From: Actinernus sp. WN-2022
Taxonomy: Eukaryota > Cnidaria > Anthozoa > Actiniaria > Actinernidae
Assembly: GCA_030867875.1 (NCBI GenBank)
Contig: JAOWCC010000019.1
Coordinates: 30,462,966 to 30,526,965 of the forward strand
Length of the DNA stretch: 64,000 bases
Reading direction: 5' to 3'
The stretch's first letter is position 1; every line of letters starts with the position of its first letter. This document shows positions 25,888 to 37,249 of this stretch, piece after piece. The notes beneath the pieces are model-generated. The model did no database searches. It saw only the letters and a list, made by a program, of their open reading frames with translations, and had not been told where the DNA came from. The translations under genes and the position numbers were made by a program.

Positions 25888-26705
25888 AGGTGTCGCTTTG
25901 TCGGTTGAGTTTTATACCACTGTTTCCTAGCAACTACAATGCAGTGGCTTTAAACAGAGAGGTTTACCGGTTTAGGAATTTTGCACCTCTTAACTCAATC
26001 TATTTTTAAAACGGCGTGACAGCCCGAATTCAATAGGTAATTAGGTGGTGTGCTTGTATAAGAGGCGGAGTTTAGAAAAACTCAAGGAGTCTCCCGCGGG
26101 AGTTTTTAAAGCCCAAATACGGCAAACGTATCGGAGTTTTCAGTATGCATTCTGCAAATGTTTATTTCTATACTACAAATAACTTACGGAATGCAATGAA
26201 AAAACAGACTCTGGTTAGTAAGACATCAATCTAACTTTTGCCTTTTGTAGCTAAGTAATCGAATGAGTATTTGAAGAGAAGTTCGACCTCAATATCTGCT
26301 GATAAGCAATCTCATACGACAAAATATCGAAAACCTCGGATTTGACTGTAAAAACGCTAGTAGTTTTATTCATGCGAAAAAAATCATTTTGGGCGGAAAT
26401 TGTTTATTGGTATATCATCTTTAAAATGCCGTTTGTAGCTAGTCGTTACAAACATTAGATTTCACATAAATGAAGGATATCGTAACGTCGTTTAACCTTT
26501 TTAGCCCATTTCTTTGGTAATTTGCTTCATGATTTAATGAATAGCTTTAATTAAATCTAGAATAAAATTAAAATATCTTTTGAACCACAAAAATATATAC
26601 GAGAGTATGAGTTTAAGATCAACAATGCTATCAAATTAATATCTAAATGTCATAGTTAAAAACTGTATGTCGACTATTATGCTTTATAAGAGTGTAGCTA
26701 TAGAC

Positions 26706-27029
26706 CCTATTCATAAGTCCTGGTAACTAGCATGTCAACGAGGCCGGTAGGTCCTCTGGAATGTTGAAATTGAAGCGCCCGGGCAGATTGTGAAATGCAC
26801 TGAACGAATGTTTAGCCGGTGAAACAATGCCGTTAATTTGCTATGCGCCTGGCTGGTTGTACTATAAATAAAAATATAAATAAAGGATAAATGAGGACAG
26901 ATTAGCAACATTTTTCAACTAAACAATTGTGTTCAACACGTTTCACACCTCCTAGTATTTCAACTTCAACATTCCAGAGGACCTACCGGCCTCTTTTTCG
27001 TGTTGTGACCGCGCGAGTTGTGCATAGTG
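26706..27029. mobile_element. MITE family B, copy 2
   Basis: Nearly the same sequence as 16630-16896, but with about 50 extra bases, rich in ATAAATA, near 26870-26925. Confidence 0.8.
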
Positions 27030-27160
27030 TGTATAGCTTTTGAATCTAGCGCAGCTGGCCTTGGAAATGTCCTGGATGTGTCGCGCCATTCTTCCCGATG
27101 CCCCACGCATCGCCCACTTTTCAAATTATCACTCCACATCCGCAAAATAAGTATGAATCG

Positions 27161-27373
27161 GCTGATATTACTGTGGCAATCTACGAATAGTAGTTTCAGC
27201 GGTATTGACCCGAACGCCTCACTTCGATGTAATGAAGCGCCATTGAAACCATCATTCTTGCATGACACTTAAACAAACACGACTAATTTGAATAGCGCTT
27301 CATTACTATCTAAGTGAGGCGTTCGGGTCAATACTGCTGAAACTGTTATTCGTAGACACAACTGTAATATCAG
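27161..27373. mobile_element. MITE-like inverted repeat
   Basis: GCTGATATTACTGTGG on the left matches the right end GTAATATCAGC, and TTGACCCGAACGCCTCACTT is inverted as AAGTGAGGCGTTCGGGTCAA. Confidence 0.75.
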
Positions 27374-28205
27374 CTCATCCGTTTTGGGCTCCCTGTTTCC
27401 AGTTGGAAGTCAGCGCGAGTCTTGGTGAGGGCCTGGAGTTGTGACGTCAATCGGACATCATTTTATTACAACTACCAGAACCCTTTGCTCGATTTCTTTT
27501 GTTCCTCTAATTTAGACCATTGTCTTGCTATTCTCAAAGGAGTTGGAAAAACTGAATAAGAAAAATAATTCAAAAAGCAAAAATGTCCTATTATATTCTA
27601 ATCAGTATAAAATAAACTCCATCACAAGAAAGAGCACATCGAAATTAGTAAATTTACCAAGTTTGGTGACATTTCATTGGATATTTACCATGTGGTGAGC
27701 TTTCAAGAGTCGCATGGAAGGACCGCCTTACTACATACACGTCACAGGTCACTGGTCTCCAGGCCCCCAAAGGGAATTGAAAACTGACGGCCACACTGTT
27801 CAGCCTCAATAAATTAAAAGAGTTATTGTCAAACATTATTAATGTGTTTGTGAAATAAGGAGAGATTGAGTATATTTTGTACCTTGTTGCCGATTGGTTC
27901 TCTATTTCACGTGACACGATTCAACCAATCGCGCGGACCTGATAGATCGCGTGAAATAGAACAAGGTACAAATATTGTACCTAAAAACCGAACATGGAAT
28001 CCTTTCTTGTCGCTTCGCTCAATCGTCGCTGAAAATTAGCGAAGAGAGAGGTAATAAACCTTGGTACCAAGAGTAGTAATATCTTCTTTTTATTTTACTT
28101 GCAGTGAAATCATGATCAATTACAAATATATTAAACGGTTTAATCAGCGGTCGATCAATTCTCTGCAATCGGCTAAAAATGATACTCAAGTGACACTTTA
28201 GTTTA

Positions 28206-28368
<163 letters not shown>

Positions 28369-28430
28369 CTGCAACATCAAATGTTAATAGGAAAACAGCT
28401 AATAAAAACCAGAAGTCCATAACAACGTAA

Positions 28431-28832
28431 ATGCCAGTGTGACTATAGGGGTTACAACACTTGTTCACATTTGTTCAAACGGCACTAGTGGGGGACACTC
28501 GCTAGGCTATCAGACTATCGTGTGTTATATATAAATGCCAGTGTGACTATAGGGGTTACAACACTTGTTCACATTTGTTCAAACGGCACTAGTGGGGGAC
28601 ACTCACTAGGCTATCAGACTATCGTGTGTTATATATAAATGCCAGTGTGACTATAGGGGTTACAACACTTGTTCACATTTGTTCAAACGGCACTAGTGGG
28701 GGACACTCACTAGGCTATCAGACTATCGTATGTTATATATAAATGCCAGTGTGACTATAGGGGTTACAACACTTGTTCACATTTATTCAAACGGCACTAG
28801 TGGGGGACACTCACTAGACTATCGTGTGTTAT
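28431..28832. repeat. 104-bp tandem repeat, 4 copies
   Basis: Unit starts at 28431, 28535, 28639 and 28743 are exactly 104 bp apart; units contain ATGCCAGTGTGACTATAGGG and CACTAGTGGGGGACACTC. The last copy lacks a short GCTATCAG-containing piece. It lies immediately upstream, in the minus sense, of the ZFR-like exon. Confidence 0.95.
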
Positions 28833-29257
28833 ACGACGAATTTTTCCAGCCATCCCACTGCTCTAATATTTGCCCAGTCTGTGAGATGAATGACCTGATA
28901 ACTAAGAAATCAAATTACACGCTAGCACGATAATATGCATCAACAATATTAGAATAATATAACCAATTAGAAGAATAAGCAAAGACTAATTGTTAGAAAG
29001 CTGAAAGAGATAAATCTTCCTACTATACCAGTACGTTTTGTGATCCGCTTTAATCTTTGCCATCCAAACGTTTATCGAAATAGTCTTACGTGGTCTCTAT
29101 TAAAAGTTCTTTCTCAGCTTCTGGGTTTCTTTGTTTATTTGAGTCATTCCCATCGGGAATTCTGATTGGTTGATTCACCTGCAACTAACTGTTTGCAAAT
29201 AATTGTTTACTAACAATTTTCTGAGCATGCGTACTGTTTACCGATTCGGCGGTTTTT

Positions 29258-29287
29258 GTATTATTATTATTATTATTATTATTATTT
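29258..29287. repeat. (ATT)n microsatellite
   Basis: About nine copies of TTA/ATT in a row. Confidence 0.95.
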
Positions 29288-29469
29288 CTATTGCGCCCTT
29301 TAGCATAAAATGATCAAAAGCGCATTACATTACAATTACTACAAAAGGAATAATAAAAATTAAGAAATAAAGAAATAAAAAAAATAAAAAAATAAAAATT
29401 ACAACAAGTTAATTAAATACATTAAAATATCTCAATTAAAATTATTATAAAAAGACTATAAATTAAAAG

Positions 29470-29880
29470 CTAATTTAAAAAGATACATTTTAAGTGAAGA
29501 TTTAAAAAGACTAAGCGACTGAATATTGCGCAGATATTGTGGTAGACCGTTCCATAGAGTCGGAGCCGCTAAAAGATCTATCACCGAATGAACGCAAAAG
29601 CCTCCCACTAGAAATCTTCAGTAGAACACCATTATTTGAGCGTAGTTGATAGCACGGCTGTTTCTTAATCGTAATAAGGTCTCTAATGTACTGTAATGTA
29701 ATGCACAAGGCAGCTCGATTTGAGCTGTCGAAGGCTCAAATTTCCAGTTTCGAATTTCTGAAAAAGCTCTGCAAAATGTCTTAATTAAGCTGTCCAGGGT
29801 TCGGTATCGGCAAATAACTGAGACAGCTCGCCGCAAACAAATCATGATTAAGTCTTGGCGGCACGCGTTTGACACAAGAC
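29470..29880 (-). pseudogene. Reverse transcriptase C-terminal fragment (minus strand)
   Basis: In two overlapping frames the minus strand shows the non-LTR C-terminal signature: a YQLRSNN-type arginine segment, then SFGDRSFSGSDSMERSTT, where Ala-Pro-x-x-Trp-Asn is expected but has decayed, and an LKMYLFKLAFN-like end. It is a decayed 5'-truncated copy like that at 19140. Confidence 0.65.
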
Positions 29881-29967
29881 TCGGTCGGCTAAATTAAATT
29901 TACAGACGAGACTTGAACCTCCCAGGGTCGCACTTCAACGATAACGGTAATAAAACGTAAAGTATTT

Positions 29968-30914
29968 AGAATGTGATAAGTACTACAGCTTTTTCAGGTG
30001 TAGTGAGGTCATATCCTATTGGACTTCACTGATAAAGAATTATATCGTTTTACGGTTAATCTATTGTACAAACATTTCAGGTTGCAAACGGTGAATACCA
30101 TTACAGGTTCCTTGTTAAACGAATTATCAAAAGACTAAGAAAATTACCGTGTTATCAAACCGTGTTAATAATCATAAACAAGATCTGACTGACACAGCTG
30201 TGTATAGCTATTGGTCTAATGATCTTTACACAGCTTGTTTATTTTCCACTCTGTAATCCTGACGATGTTAAAGTATCAAGGGAAGAATGTGATAAGTACT
30301 ACAGCTTTTTCAGGTGTAAGGAGGTCATATCCTATTGGACTTCACTGATAAAGAATTATATCGTTTTACGGTTAATCTATTGTACAAACATTTCAGGTTG
30401 CAAACGGTGAATACCATTACAGGTTCCTTGTTAAACGAATTATCAAAAGACTAAGACAATTACCGTGTTATCAAACCGTGTTAATAATCATAAACAAGAT
30501 CTGACTGACACAGCTGTGTATAGCTATTGGTCTAATGATCTTTACACAGCTTGTTTATTTTCCACTCTGTAATCCTGACGATGTTAAAGTATCAAGGGAA
30601 GAATGTGATAAGTACTACAGCTTTTTCAGGTGTAGTGAGGTCATATCCTATTGGACTTCACTGATAAAGAATTATATCGTTTTACGGTTAATCTATTGTA
30701 CAAACATTTCAGGTTGCAAACGGTGAATACCATTAAAGGTTCCTTGTGAAACGAATTATCAAAAGACTAAGAAAATTACCGTGTTATCAAACCGTGTTAA
30801 TAATCATAAACAAGATCTGACTGACACAGCTGTGTATAGCTATTGGTCTAATGATCTTTACACAGCTTGTTTATTTTCCACTCTGTAATCTTGACGATGT
30901 TAAAGTATCAAGGC
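29968..30914. repeat. 316-bp tandem repeat, 3 copies
   Basis: Units begin at 29968, 30284 and 30600 and are almost identical. A diverged partial copy lies at about 32060-32210. The identical open frames at 30219 and 30535 are repeats, not genes. Confidence 0.95.
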
Positions 30915-31380
30915 TGCTATATATTTGGACGTGTCACGAAAACAGATGCCTTGTGACAAATTACGTCATTTTGAGAAAATAGCGATTTTTTTTGCCGAGT
31001 TACCGGCCAAATAAACCAAGCGAGAGTGTTTTGTTTTAACATAAAAAAGTAGCACTTAATCTGGGAAACTAAATTCTAATAAAATGTTTGTAAAATGTAT
31101 GTAAATTTGAACATTTACAGACCGATATACGGAGACTGTATGCAAGATTCTCACATTTTACATAGATGAACATACTTTTTACGTAGTTCTTCAAAGTATG
31201 GCGGTAAATGGTTGGATTTTTCCTAGTAGTAAATTTGGAGAAATTTAGGAACATTTTGTATGATTGATTTATAAAATATTTGTAAAAACGTAGTTTACGT
31301 TGATAGAAATATTAGTGTAAATATGTCTGAAAATGTGACATTTTAGAAAGATTTTACAGCTTTTTGACAGTTTCCAACTC

Positions 31381-31967
31381 AGGGCCCGGTTGTTCAAAGG
31401 GTAGATAACGCTTTCCACTGGATAAATCCTTATCCATTGGATCAGTGTTAACCAAACTAGCTTATTTTATCCACTAGATAAGGGGGGTACTCCTGTTTGA
31501 GACGTATTATGTATGTGCCGCGGGAGTGGGTCAGGGTTTTGAGCTCAGTTTGGGCAGGTAGGGTCAGAGTTTTGACCTGATTTGGGCAGATCAGGGTCAG
31601 GATTTGAGTTTAATTTCGGTGCAGTCAGGGTCGGGTTCAGTATTTTTTAGGCAGTTAGGGTTCAGTTTTTTTTTAGCTGCTATGTTAAAATAAGACATTC
31701 TGTTGCAGCATTTTGATCGCCTGGACATGCAAGCACCGAGGTTCCGATACATCGTGTGCCGCTAATTCGTACTTCAGTATTATCTATGTACTTCAACTGC
31801 ATCTTCCCCCCCAAAAAAAGGGGCAATCAGGGTTTTGGAGTTCGGATTTTGGGTCAAATAGGGTCAGGGTTTGAGACTCTTGGCCTCACATACATACCCA
31901 TTTTTCATGTAAGTACCCCCCCCCCCCTCCCGGGGATTTATCCACCCTTTGAACAACAGGACCCTGG
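31381..31967. mobile_element. Non-autonomous element with inverted ends
   Basis: The left edge GGGCCCGGTTGTTCAAAGGG is mirrored by CCCTTTGAACAACAGGACCC on the right. Inside, AAGGGGGGTACTCC is answered by AAGTACCCCCCCC. The middle is a GGGTCAGGGTTTTGAG-rich degenerate repeat. Confidence 0.75.
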
Positions 31968-32210
31968 AAATGATTGGGTTTTTCCAGGAATTTGAGTTGA
32001 AGCAAATTGCTGTTGCTACCGTAATACCAATATGAAGAGAAGAAGAAAGCTAAAAAGCTACTCAAACCGCGTGTTAATAATCATAACCAATTTTTACAAG
32101 AGCTCTGGTTTGCCGAACACAGCTGCGTCACTTGGTCTAATGATCTTTACACAGCTGGTTTATTTTCTACTCTTTAATCTTGAAGATATTAAAGCATATC
32201 AGGTGAATTT

Positions 32211-33280
32211 TATCTTCGTTAATTTTCTATACAGTTTGTGTAAAAGTTCGCTGTCACTTTAAGTCATATACCCTCAGCCATTTAGATATTCCTAGAAAGG
32301 TTTGGCCGGACTCTTTAAAAACAACTCATTTCTAGTGAAGCAAATTGGTATTGATCGCCATACGATCATACGCGTGACGTCATCACACGTCATGGCAAAT
32401 GATCATGGGACGTTATAAAATAGCTGATAAGAACATTGAGAATCACACGATCTACTGAAGAACCTTCTTCGCAGTGAAGATATCAGCGTCAGAAACGTTA
32501 AACAATCTCAAGGTACGTGATACGGATATAGATAGATAGATTTTATATCTACTGAAGCATGCGAAAAGTATCTCCTCTTGATGGGAGTCCCGAGAAACGG
32601 ACCCGATGAAATCGCACCGGGCTGAAGTTAGCTGCCAGCTCAAATTGAGCTGGCAGCTGCCAGCTCGACTCGTAGAAGTTAGCTGCCACTTCGTAATTTC
32701 AAACGCGGAAGTGGACATTTTAACTGCGATGTGATCTATTAACATCTACTAACTCACTACCAAACTTTCAAACGTTTTCCTCAAAGCACAACCGATTTAT
32801 AACCATAAACGTTTACTCATTTTACCCGAACTTTACTTCCGGTTTGTTGCACTGATTTGTAACAGAAATATGTGGTTTCGAATCATCGTTTACCTTTGAA
32901 TCGCGGGTTTTATTACTGTTCTATCTGAGTAACAGTTGCAAGATATGGTTAGATTTCATTATATTGAACACCACAAATCGCTGAAAGTTGTAAAAGTTGA
33001 AATAAATGAGCGAGAAGGCGAAATATAAAGATGTAACACGATGCTTATCCGGCGGCCTAGCTTGAACTTTCGATCTCAGGAATTTGTATATCTGTTGCAA
33101 TAACTATGTGACTCAGGTCAGTCATTCACGAACATTGGCAATAGTTTCCTTTTTATATATTTCATTTCTTTAAAATATTACTAACGCAATTAGTGGTTTA
33201 ATAACCATTCACCAAAAAAGCAAGCTTCTTTCTGCTGCTTGCCGGCAGCCGTGTACGTGATACGGTATCTTACCTACGGG
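32211..33280. other. Gene-free host DNA
   Basis: No coding exon recognised. A small palindromic run around 32630-32660 reads CAGCTGCCAGCT-like sequence. Otherwise ordinary intergenic DNA. Confidence 0.5.
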
Positions 33281-33402
33281 TGTTGATATAAATGCTAATT
33301 TCGCAGTAAATGCTATCTATAGACCCAACATAAGTTTAGCACTAAGCATGAGGTGTAAAAAACTTAAATGATAATTATTTTTTTATATTACTGACCGAAA
33401 CT

Positions 33403-34088
33403 TTAGCAGTTAATTAAATGCTAAACTTACGCTCTGTATATATGGAGAGTCACACTTTAGTAGTTATTTAAATGCTAAACTTACCCTCTCTATATATGGA
33501 GAGTCACACTTTAGCAGTTAATTAAATGCTAAACTTACGCTCTGTATATATGCGAGCTCACACTTTAGCAGTTAATTAAATGCTAAACTTACGCTCTGTA
33601 TATATGCGAGCTCACACTTTAGCAGTTAATTAAATGCTAAACTTACGCTCTGTATATATGCGAGCTCACACTTTAGCAGTTAATTAAATGCTAAACTTAC
33701 GCTCTGTATATATGGGCAGTCTCACTTTAGCCGTTAATTAAATGCTAAACTTACGCTCTGTATATATGGAGAGTCACACTTTACCAGTTAATTAAATGCT
33801 AAACTTACGCTCTGTATATATGCGAGCTCACACTTTAGCAGTTAATTAAATGCTAAACTTACGCTCTGTATATATGGAGAGTCACACTTTAGCAGTTAAT
33901 TAAATGCTAAACTTACGCTCTGTATATATGGAGAGTCACACTTTAGCAGTTAATTTAATGCTAAACTTACGCTCTGTATATATGGAGAGTCACACTTTAG
34001 CAGTTAATTAAATGCTAAACTTACGCTCTGTATATATGCGAGCTCACACTTTAGCAGTTAATTAAATGCTAAACTTACGCTCTGTATA
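33403..34088. repeat. 54-bp satellite array, left part
   Basis: About 13 units at 54-bp spacing. Each holds a near-perfect palindrome: TTTAGCA and TGCTAAA arms around TTAATTAA. ACTTACGCTCTGTATATATG follows, then one of two boxes, GAGAGTC or CGAGCTC. The array is cut at 34088 by the Polinton and continues at 55213. Confidence 0.95.
34083..34088. other. Target-site duplication, left copy
   Basis: TGTATA precedes the Polinton; the right side reads TGTATA at 55212-55217. Because the element may itself end in T, the duplication is 5 bp (GTATA) or 6 bp; Polintons characteristically make 6 bp. Removing the element and one copy rebuilds the satellite consensus CTCTGTATATATGG. Confidence 0.75.
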
Positions 34089-34443
34089 AGTAGGGGGAAA
34101 AGGCCGATTCTGGCGCAGTTTTCTGGCGCATTGGCAATACTGGCGCAGCGCCAGTAATGACAATTCTCCAGACAACTCCGTCAGAAGTCTGCCTTTTCCT
34201 CCTACTGTTAATTTATTCAGCCTGTCTGATACTTAATGAAATAATTATATAGTCGTTCCAAGAAACCGGTTTAAACTGGATTCCAAGAATTCGATCACGT
34301 GATCACGTGTAATCGACCACGCCCTAATTGACCACGCCTATGAATGGAATGCCAAGGTCACATAGTATCTTTTTTTTCTTGATGAAGTCGATGAAGTTGA
34401 TCACCTCGTGTAATTGACCTTGACCTTGACCTTGACCTTGACC
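34089..34443 (+). repeat. Polinton left terminal inverted repeat
   Basis: Matches the reverse complement of 54859-55212 with about two substitutions (near 34193 and 34253). It contains several TGGCGC motifs, the perfect palindrome ACTGGCGCAGCGCCAGT (34139-34155) and two CACGTG boxes (34296-34309). It ends in five TTGACC units. The terminal protein-priming site and integrase-binding site are expected at the outer end. Confidence 0.97.
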
Positions 34444-34444
34444 T
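34414..34444 (-). promoter_or_regulatory. Array of AAGGTCA half-sites in left TIR
   Basis: Five TTGACC units read on the minus strand as overlapping TCAAGGTCA, the extended half-site bound by monomeric nuclear receptors of the NR5A/ERR type. A further CCAAGGTCA is at 34352-34360. Function is inferred only. Confidence 0.4.
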
Positions 34445-34454
34445 TATTTTAATA

Positions 34455-34477
34455 TATTCAAACTATATAAGTAGGTG
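34455..34477 (+). promoter_or_regulatory. TATA box of the coiled-coil gene
   Basis: ACTATATAAGTAGGTG sits immediately before the ATG at 34478; TATATAAG is a canonical TATA element. A start site so close to ATG would give a very short leader. Confidence 0.45.
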
Positions 34478-36214
34478 ATGTTTAATAATAATATTGAAAT
34501 GGAGGGAATCATAAAAGGATACAAAGATATCGAAAAAGTAAAGTCTAAAAAGGAAGACGAATTAAAAGAAGTAAGAAAGAAGATTTCCTCGATATCTAGA
34601 CATCTAGAGAAAGTAAAAAGGAGTAAGGCAAAAGGAAGGAAAGAGATCATGGTACGAATCGAGGAAGATTTAGAGAGAGGATCGTACAATGAAAAGATTC
34701 TGGAAGAAGAATTAGAGTCTATCAAAATAGAATTGAAGGATTTCATAGAAGAACATAATCTAGATACTACACTAATTAATAAAAGTAGCGAACCGAAAGA
34801 TAAGAGTAGTAAACCAAAAGATGAATGTATGCCACCAAAGAGTAAGCCAAATGACAAGCATATGTTATCGAAGAGCGACATCGCATCCTTAGAAAAAGTA
34901 GTAATAAAAGATAACGTAATGAAAGTAGAGAGGATGCTCATGGAAGAATATAATAGAATGATAGAAAGGAAGAACGAACTCGAGTATAAATTATCGGAAC
35001 TAAATAATGGTATTCGCGAGCTCAATAAATATTTATCATATCAGAAGGAACAACCAAAAGATAAGAGAGATAAAGAAAAAATAATAGAAAGTAGAAAGCG
35101 AAGAGATGAATTCGCATCCGCTTATGATGATGTTGAATCTGCTTACGATATGAATAATAAATTAATAAATGAGCATATTAGTGCATTTGGTTTAGAACCT
35201 GCATCTAGTGGTCTATCAGTAAGAGAATTATATAGTAAGGCTAGACAGTTAAATATAGAGAGTCGAAAAGAAACTAATCGATACCTCGGAGAGCGAGATG
35301 AAGAAAAGCAACGATATGAACGCTTAGAAGAAATGGTTAAGGAAGAGCAATCTAAACCACGAAAGCAACAACTCAAAAAAGACGAACGAGTTAAGGAAGA
35401 ACAATCTAAACCACGAAAGCAACAACTCAAGAAAGACAAACAACCTAAACCACAAAAGCAACAACCTAAGAAAGATGAACGATATGAAGAAGACAATCAA
35501 ACTGAAGAAGAGATGGAGCAATCCGAAGAAGACAATAAATCTGAAGAAGACCAAATCGAGGAAGAGCAATCTGAAGAAGACCAAATCGAGGAAGAGCGAT
35601 CTGAAGAAGACAATCAAATCGAACTGATAGAACAAATCGAGGAAGAGCAACCTAAAAAATCTGAGGAACAACTTAAGAAAGACAAACGAAATGCACGAGT
35701 TAGACAACGCAGGAAAGAGAAACGGCTTGAGGAAGAGCAAATTGAACAACCCAAACAATTAGGGCAAATCACACTACCCAATCAAAATACAATTGAACAG
35801 TTAGAGCAAATTGAACAACTCAAACAATCAGAGCAAATCTTACTACCCAATCAAAATACAATCGAACAGTTAGAGCAAATCGAAGTACTAAAGACAATCG
35901 AACGACTCGAACAGTTAGAGCAAATTGAACTACGTAATCAAAGGACAATCAAACAAGAGCAAATTAGGCTACCCAATCAAGAGATAATTGAACAATTAGA
36001 GCAACAACCCAATCTAATTGAACAGCTAGAGCAACAACCCAATCTAATTGAACAATTTAAACGAGAGCAAATTAAGCAGTTAGAGCGAATCGAACAATTT
36101 AAGCAAGAGCAAATCGATCAACTAAAGCAAAAGCAAACCAAACAATTAGAACGACTTGAACAACTAAAACAAGGACAAGATAGACAATTACGAATTATCA
36201 AGCAGTATAAGTAG
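34478..36214 (+). CDS. Glu/Gln/Lys-rich coiled-coil protein
   Basis: The protein has 578 residues and I recognise no named family. Residues ~1-100 and ~150-210 are charged helical coiled coil. Residues ~100-130 form a lysine/proline/serine linker with repeated (S/P)KPKD. From ~290 the sequence becomes low-complexity: first KPRKQQLKKDE-type repeats, then acidic EEDQIEEEQSEED repeats. It ends with glutamine-rich EQLEQ and LPNQNTIEQ repeats. There is no signal peptide or membrane segment. It is the first gene inside the left end, on the same strand as the TFIIB- and zinc-finger genes, and its last codons form one arm of the hairpin over the TFIIB start. It could be a scaffold, tegument-like or DNA-organising protein, but this is a guess. 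The first ATG (34478) is chosen; another lies at 34499. Confidence 0.85.
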   Translation: MFNNNIEMEGIIKGYKDIEKVKSKKEDELKEVRKKISSISRHLEKVKRSKAKGRKEIMVRIEEDLERGSYNEKILEEELESIKIELKDFIEEHNLDTTLINKSSEPKDKSSKPKDECMPPKSKPNDKHMLSKSDIASLEKVVIKDNVMKVERMLMEEYNRMIERKNELEYKLSELNNGIRELNKYLSYQKEQPKDKRDKEKIIESRKRRDEFASAYDDVESAYDMNNKLINEHISAFGLEPASSGLSVRELYSKARQLNIESRKETNRYLGERDEEKQRYERLEEMVKEEQSKPRKQQLKKDERVKEEQSKPRKQQLKKDKQPKPQKQQPKKDERYEEDNQTEEEMEQSEEDNKSEEDQIEEEQSEEDQIEEERSEEDNQIELIEQIEEEQPKKSEEQLKKDKRNARVRQRRKEKRLEEEQIEQPKQLGQITLPNQNTIEQLEQIEQLKQSEQILLPNQNTIEQLEQIEVLKTIERLEQLEQIELRNQRTIKQEQIRLPNQEIIEQLEQQPNLIEQLEQQPNLIEQFKREQIKQLERIEQFKQEQIDQLKQKQTKQLERLEQLKQGQDRQLRIIKQYK

Positions 36215-36271
36215 AATTGAATCTTTCCATTTTCTAAATTTAGAAATGGAAAGATTCAATTCTACTTATAC
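36205..36271 (+). promoter_or_regulatory. Inverted repeat over the TFIIB start codon
   Basis: Perfect 28-bp arms (36205-36232 and 36244-36271) flank an 11-bp loop TCTAAATTTAG, itself palindromic. The 5' arm covers the last codons and stop of the coiled-coil gene. The 3' arm begins two bases before the TFIIB ATG (36246) and extends through its first codons. In RNA the start codon would lie at the loop-proximal end of a very stable stem. Confidence 0.95.
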
Positions 36272-37214
36272 TTCGGATGCGTTATACTATTTCGATATGT
36301 GTGAAGAAGAAGAAGAAGAAGATGATGAACCAACGAATACGAGGTGTACTGAAATAGTAAGGGACAAGCAAAAAGGCATAGATGTCTGTATCAAATGTGG
36401 TCAAGTGCAAGGATACATCCTAGATAACAATCCTGAATGGACTACGTACGAAGGAAACGACAGTTTAGGTACGAATAGATGCAGTGGACCAATCAATGTA
36501 CTATTACCCCAATCATCTCTCGGTACAAGTATCAGTGGTAACAAATATGGTAAACTACAAACACTAAATAGATGGTTACAAATGCCATATAGAGAGAGGA
36601 GTCTGTATATGGTTTTCAAAGATATCGAAGAGAAATGTAAAAGCATTGGTATTCTAAAGTGTATTGTGGATGATGCTAAAATTATCTTCAAAGAAATAAA
36701 TTCACAATACTATTTTAATGATGCTAATGTAAAAAAGAGTGTCATTATGAGAGGAACGAATAGAAAAAGTGTAATTGCAAATTGTGTTCTCTTTGCATGC
36801 AAAAAGAATAATAACACTAGATCATCGAAAGAAATAGCTATACTATTTAAACTAAATCATAAAGATATAGCAAAGGGATACAAGGTCTTTACGAAATTAA
36901 CTAAAAATATTAAATCCTTTAGAAAATTAGACTATAGCTCTCCTGATGACTTCATTCCACGATTCTGCAAGATCCTTAACTTTAAACAAGAACTCATAGA
37001 TCAAGTTGTGAAAATCACAAGAAACGTTCAAAAGCTAAATATCGCAATAATGCACACACCACTTTCTATAGCTATTGGATGTATCCTATTAACAATAAAT
37101 ATAAACAATTTAGCAATTACGAAGAAAGAGATAGCTAATAAGTTCCTAGTGTCAGAAACCACTATATCTAAAGTTTACAAAGCAATAGAGCCATATAGAA
37201 ATGAGCTTGTATGA
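36246..37214 (+). CDS. TFIIB-like general transcription factor
   Basis: A 322-residue protein with the TFIIB order of parts. An N-terminal cysteine ribbon (C34, C48, C51 with CIKCG; the fourth ligand may be C19, an unusual spacing because of an acidic insert) is followed by a B-reader/linker-like segment with NPEWTTYEGND. Two cyclin folds come next. The first (~105-215) has an RGTNRKSVIANCVLFACKK core like the TFIIB helix with Arg-Gly-x-Asn. The second (~228-322) contains SPDDFIPRFC and ends in a KKEIANKFLVSETTIS helix-turn-helix typical of the DNA-contacting helix. TFIIB bridges TBP-bound promoter DNA to RNA polymerase. Such factors are common in nucleocytoplasmic large DNA viruses; I know of none described in an animal Polinton. 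It pairs logically with the TBP homologue at 44941-45705, although the genes lie in opposite blocks. The start codon is in a hairpin. Confidence 0.9.
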   Translation: MERFNSTYTSDALYYFDMCEEEEEEDDEPTNTRCTEIVRDKQKGIDVCIKCGQVQGYILDNNPEWTTYEGNDSLGTNRCSGPINVLLPQSSLGTSISGNKYGKLQTLNRWLQMPYRERSLYMVFKDIEEKCKSIGILKCIVDDAKIIFKEINSQYYFNDANVKKSVIMRGTNRKSVIANCVLFACKKNNNTRSSKEIAILFKLNHKDIAKGYKVFTKLTKNIKSFRKLDYSSPDDFIPRFCKILNFKQELIDQVVKITRNVQKLNIAIMHTPLSIAIGCILLTININNLAITKKEIANKFLVSETTISKVYKAIEPYRNELV

Positions 37215-37249
37215 CACTTAAAGAGACGACGTCATAATGTATTATTGAG

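Noticed and set aside
30219..30726. Two identical 63-aa open frames
   Set aside because: They are the same part of the 316-bp tandem repeat, with no domain or start context.
34444..35758. Long minus-strand frames (34444-35025, 35143-35496, 35324-35758)
   Set aside because: Shadows of the A-rich coiled-coil gene; they read as Ser/Leu/Phe-rich low complexity.
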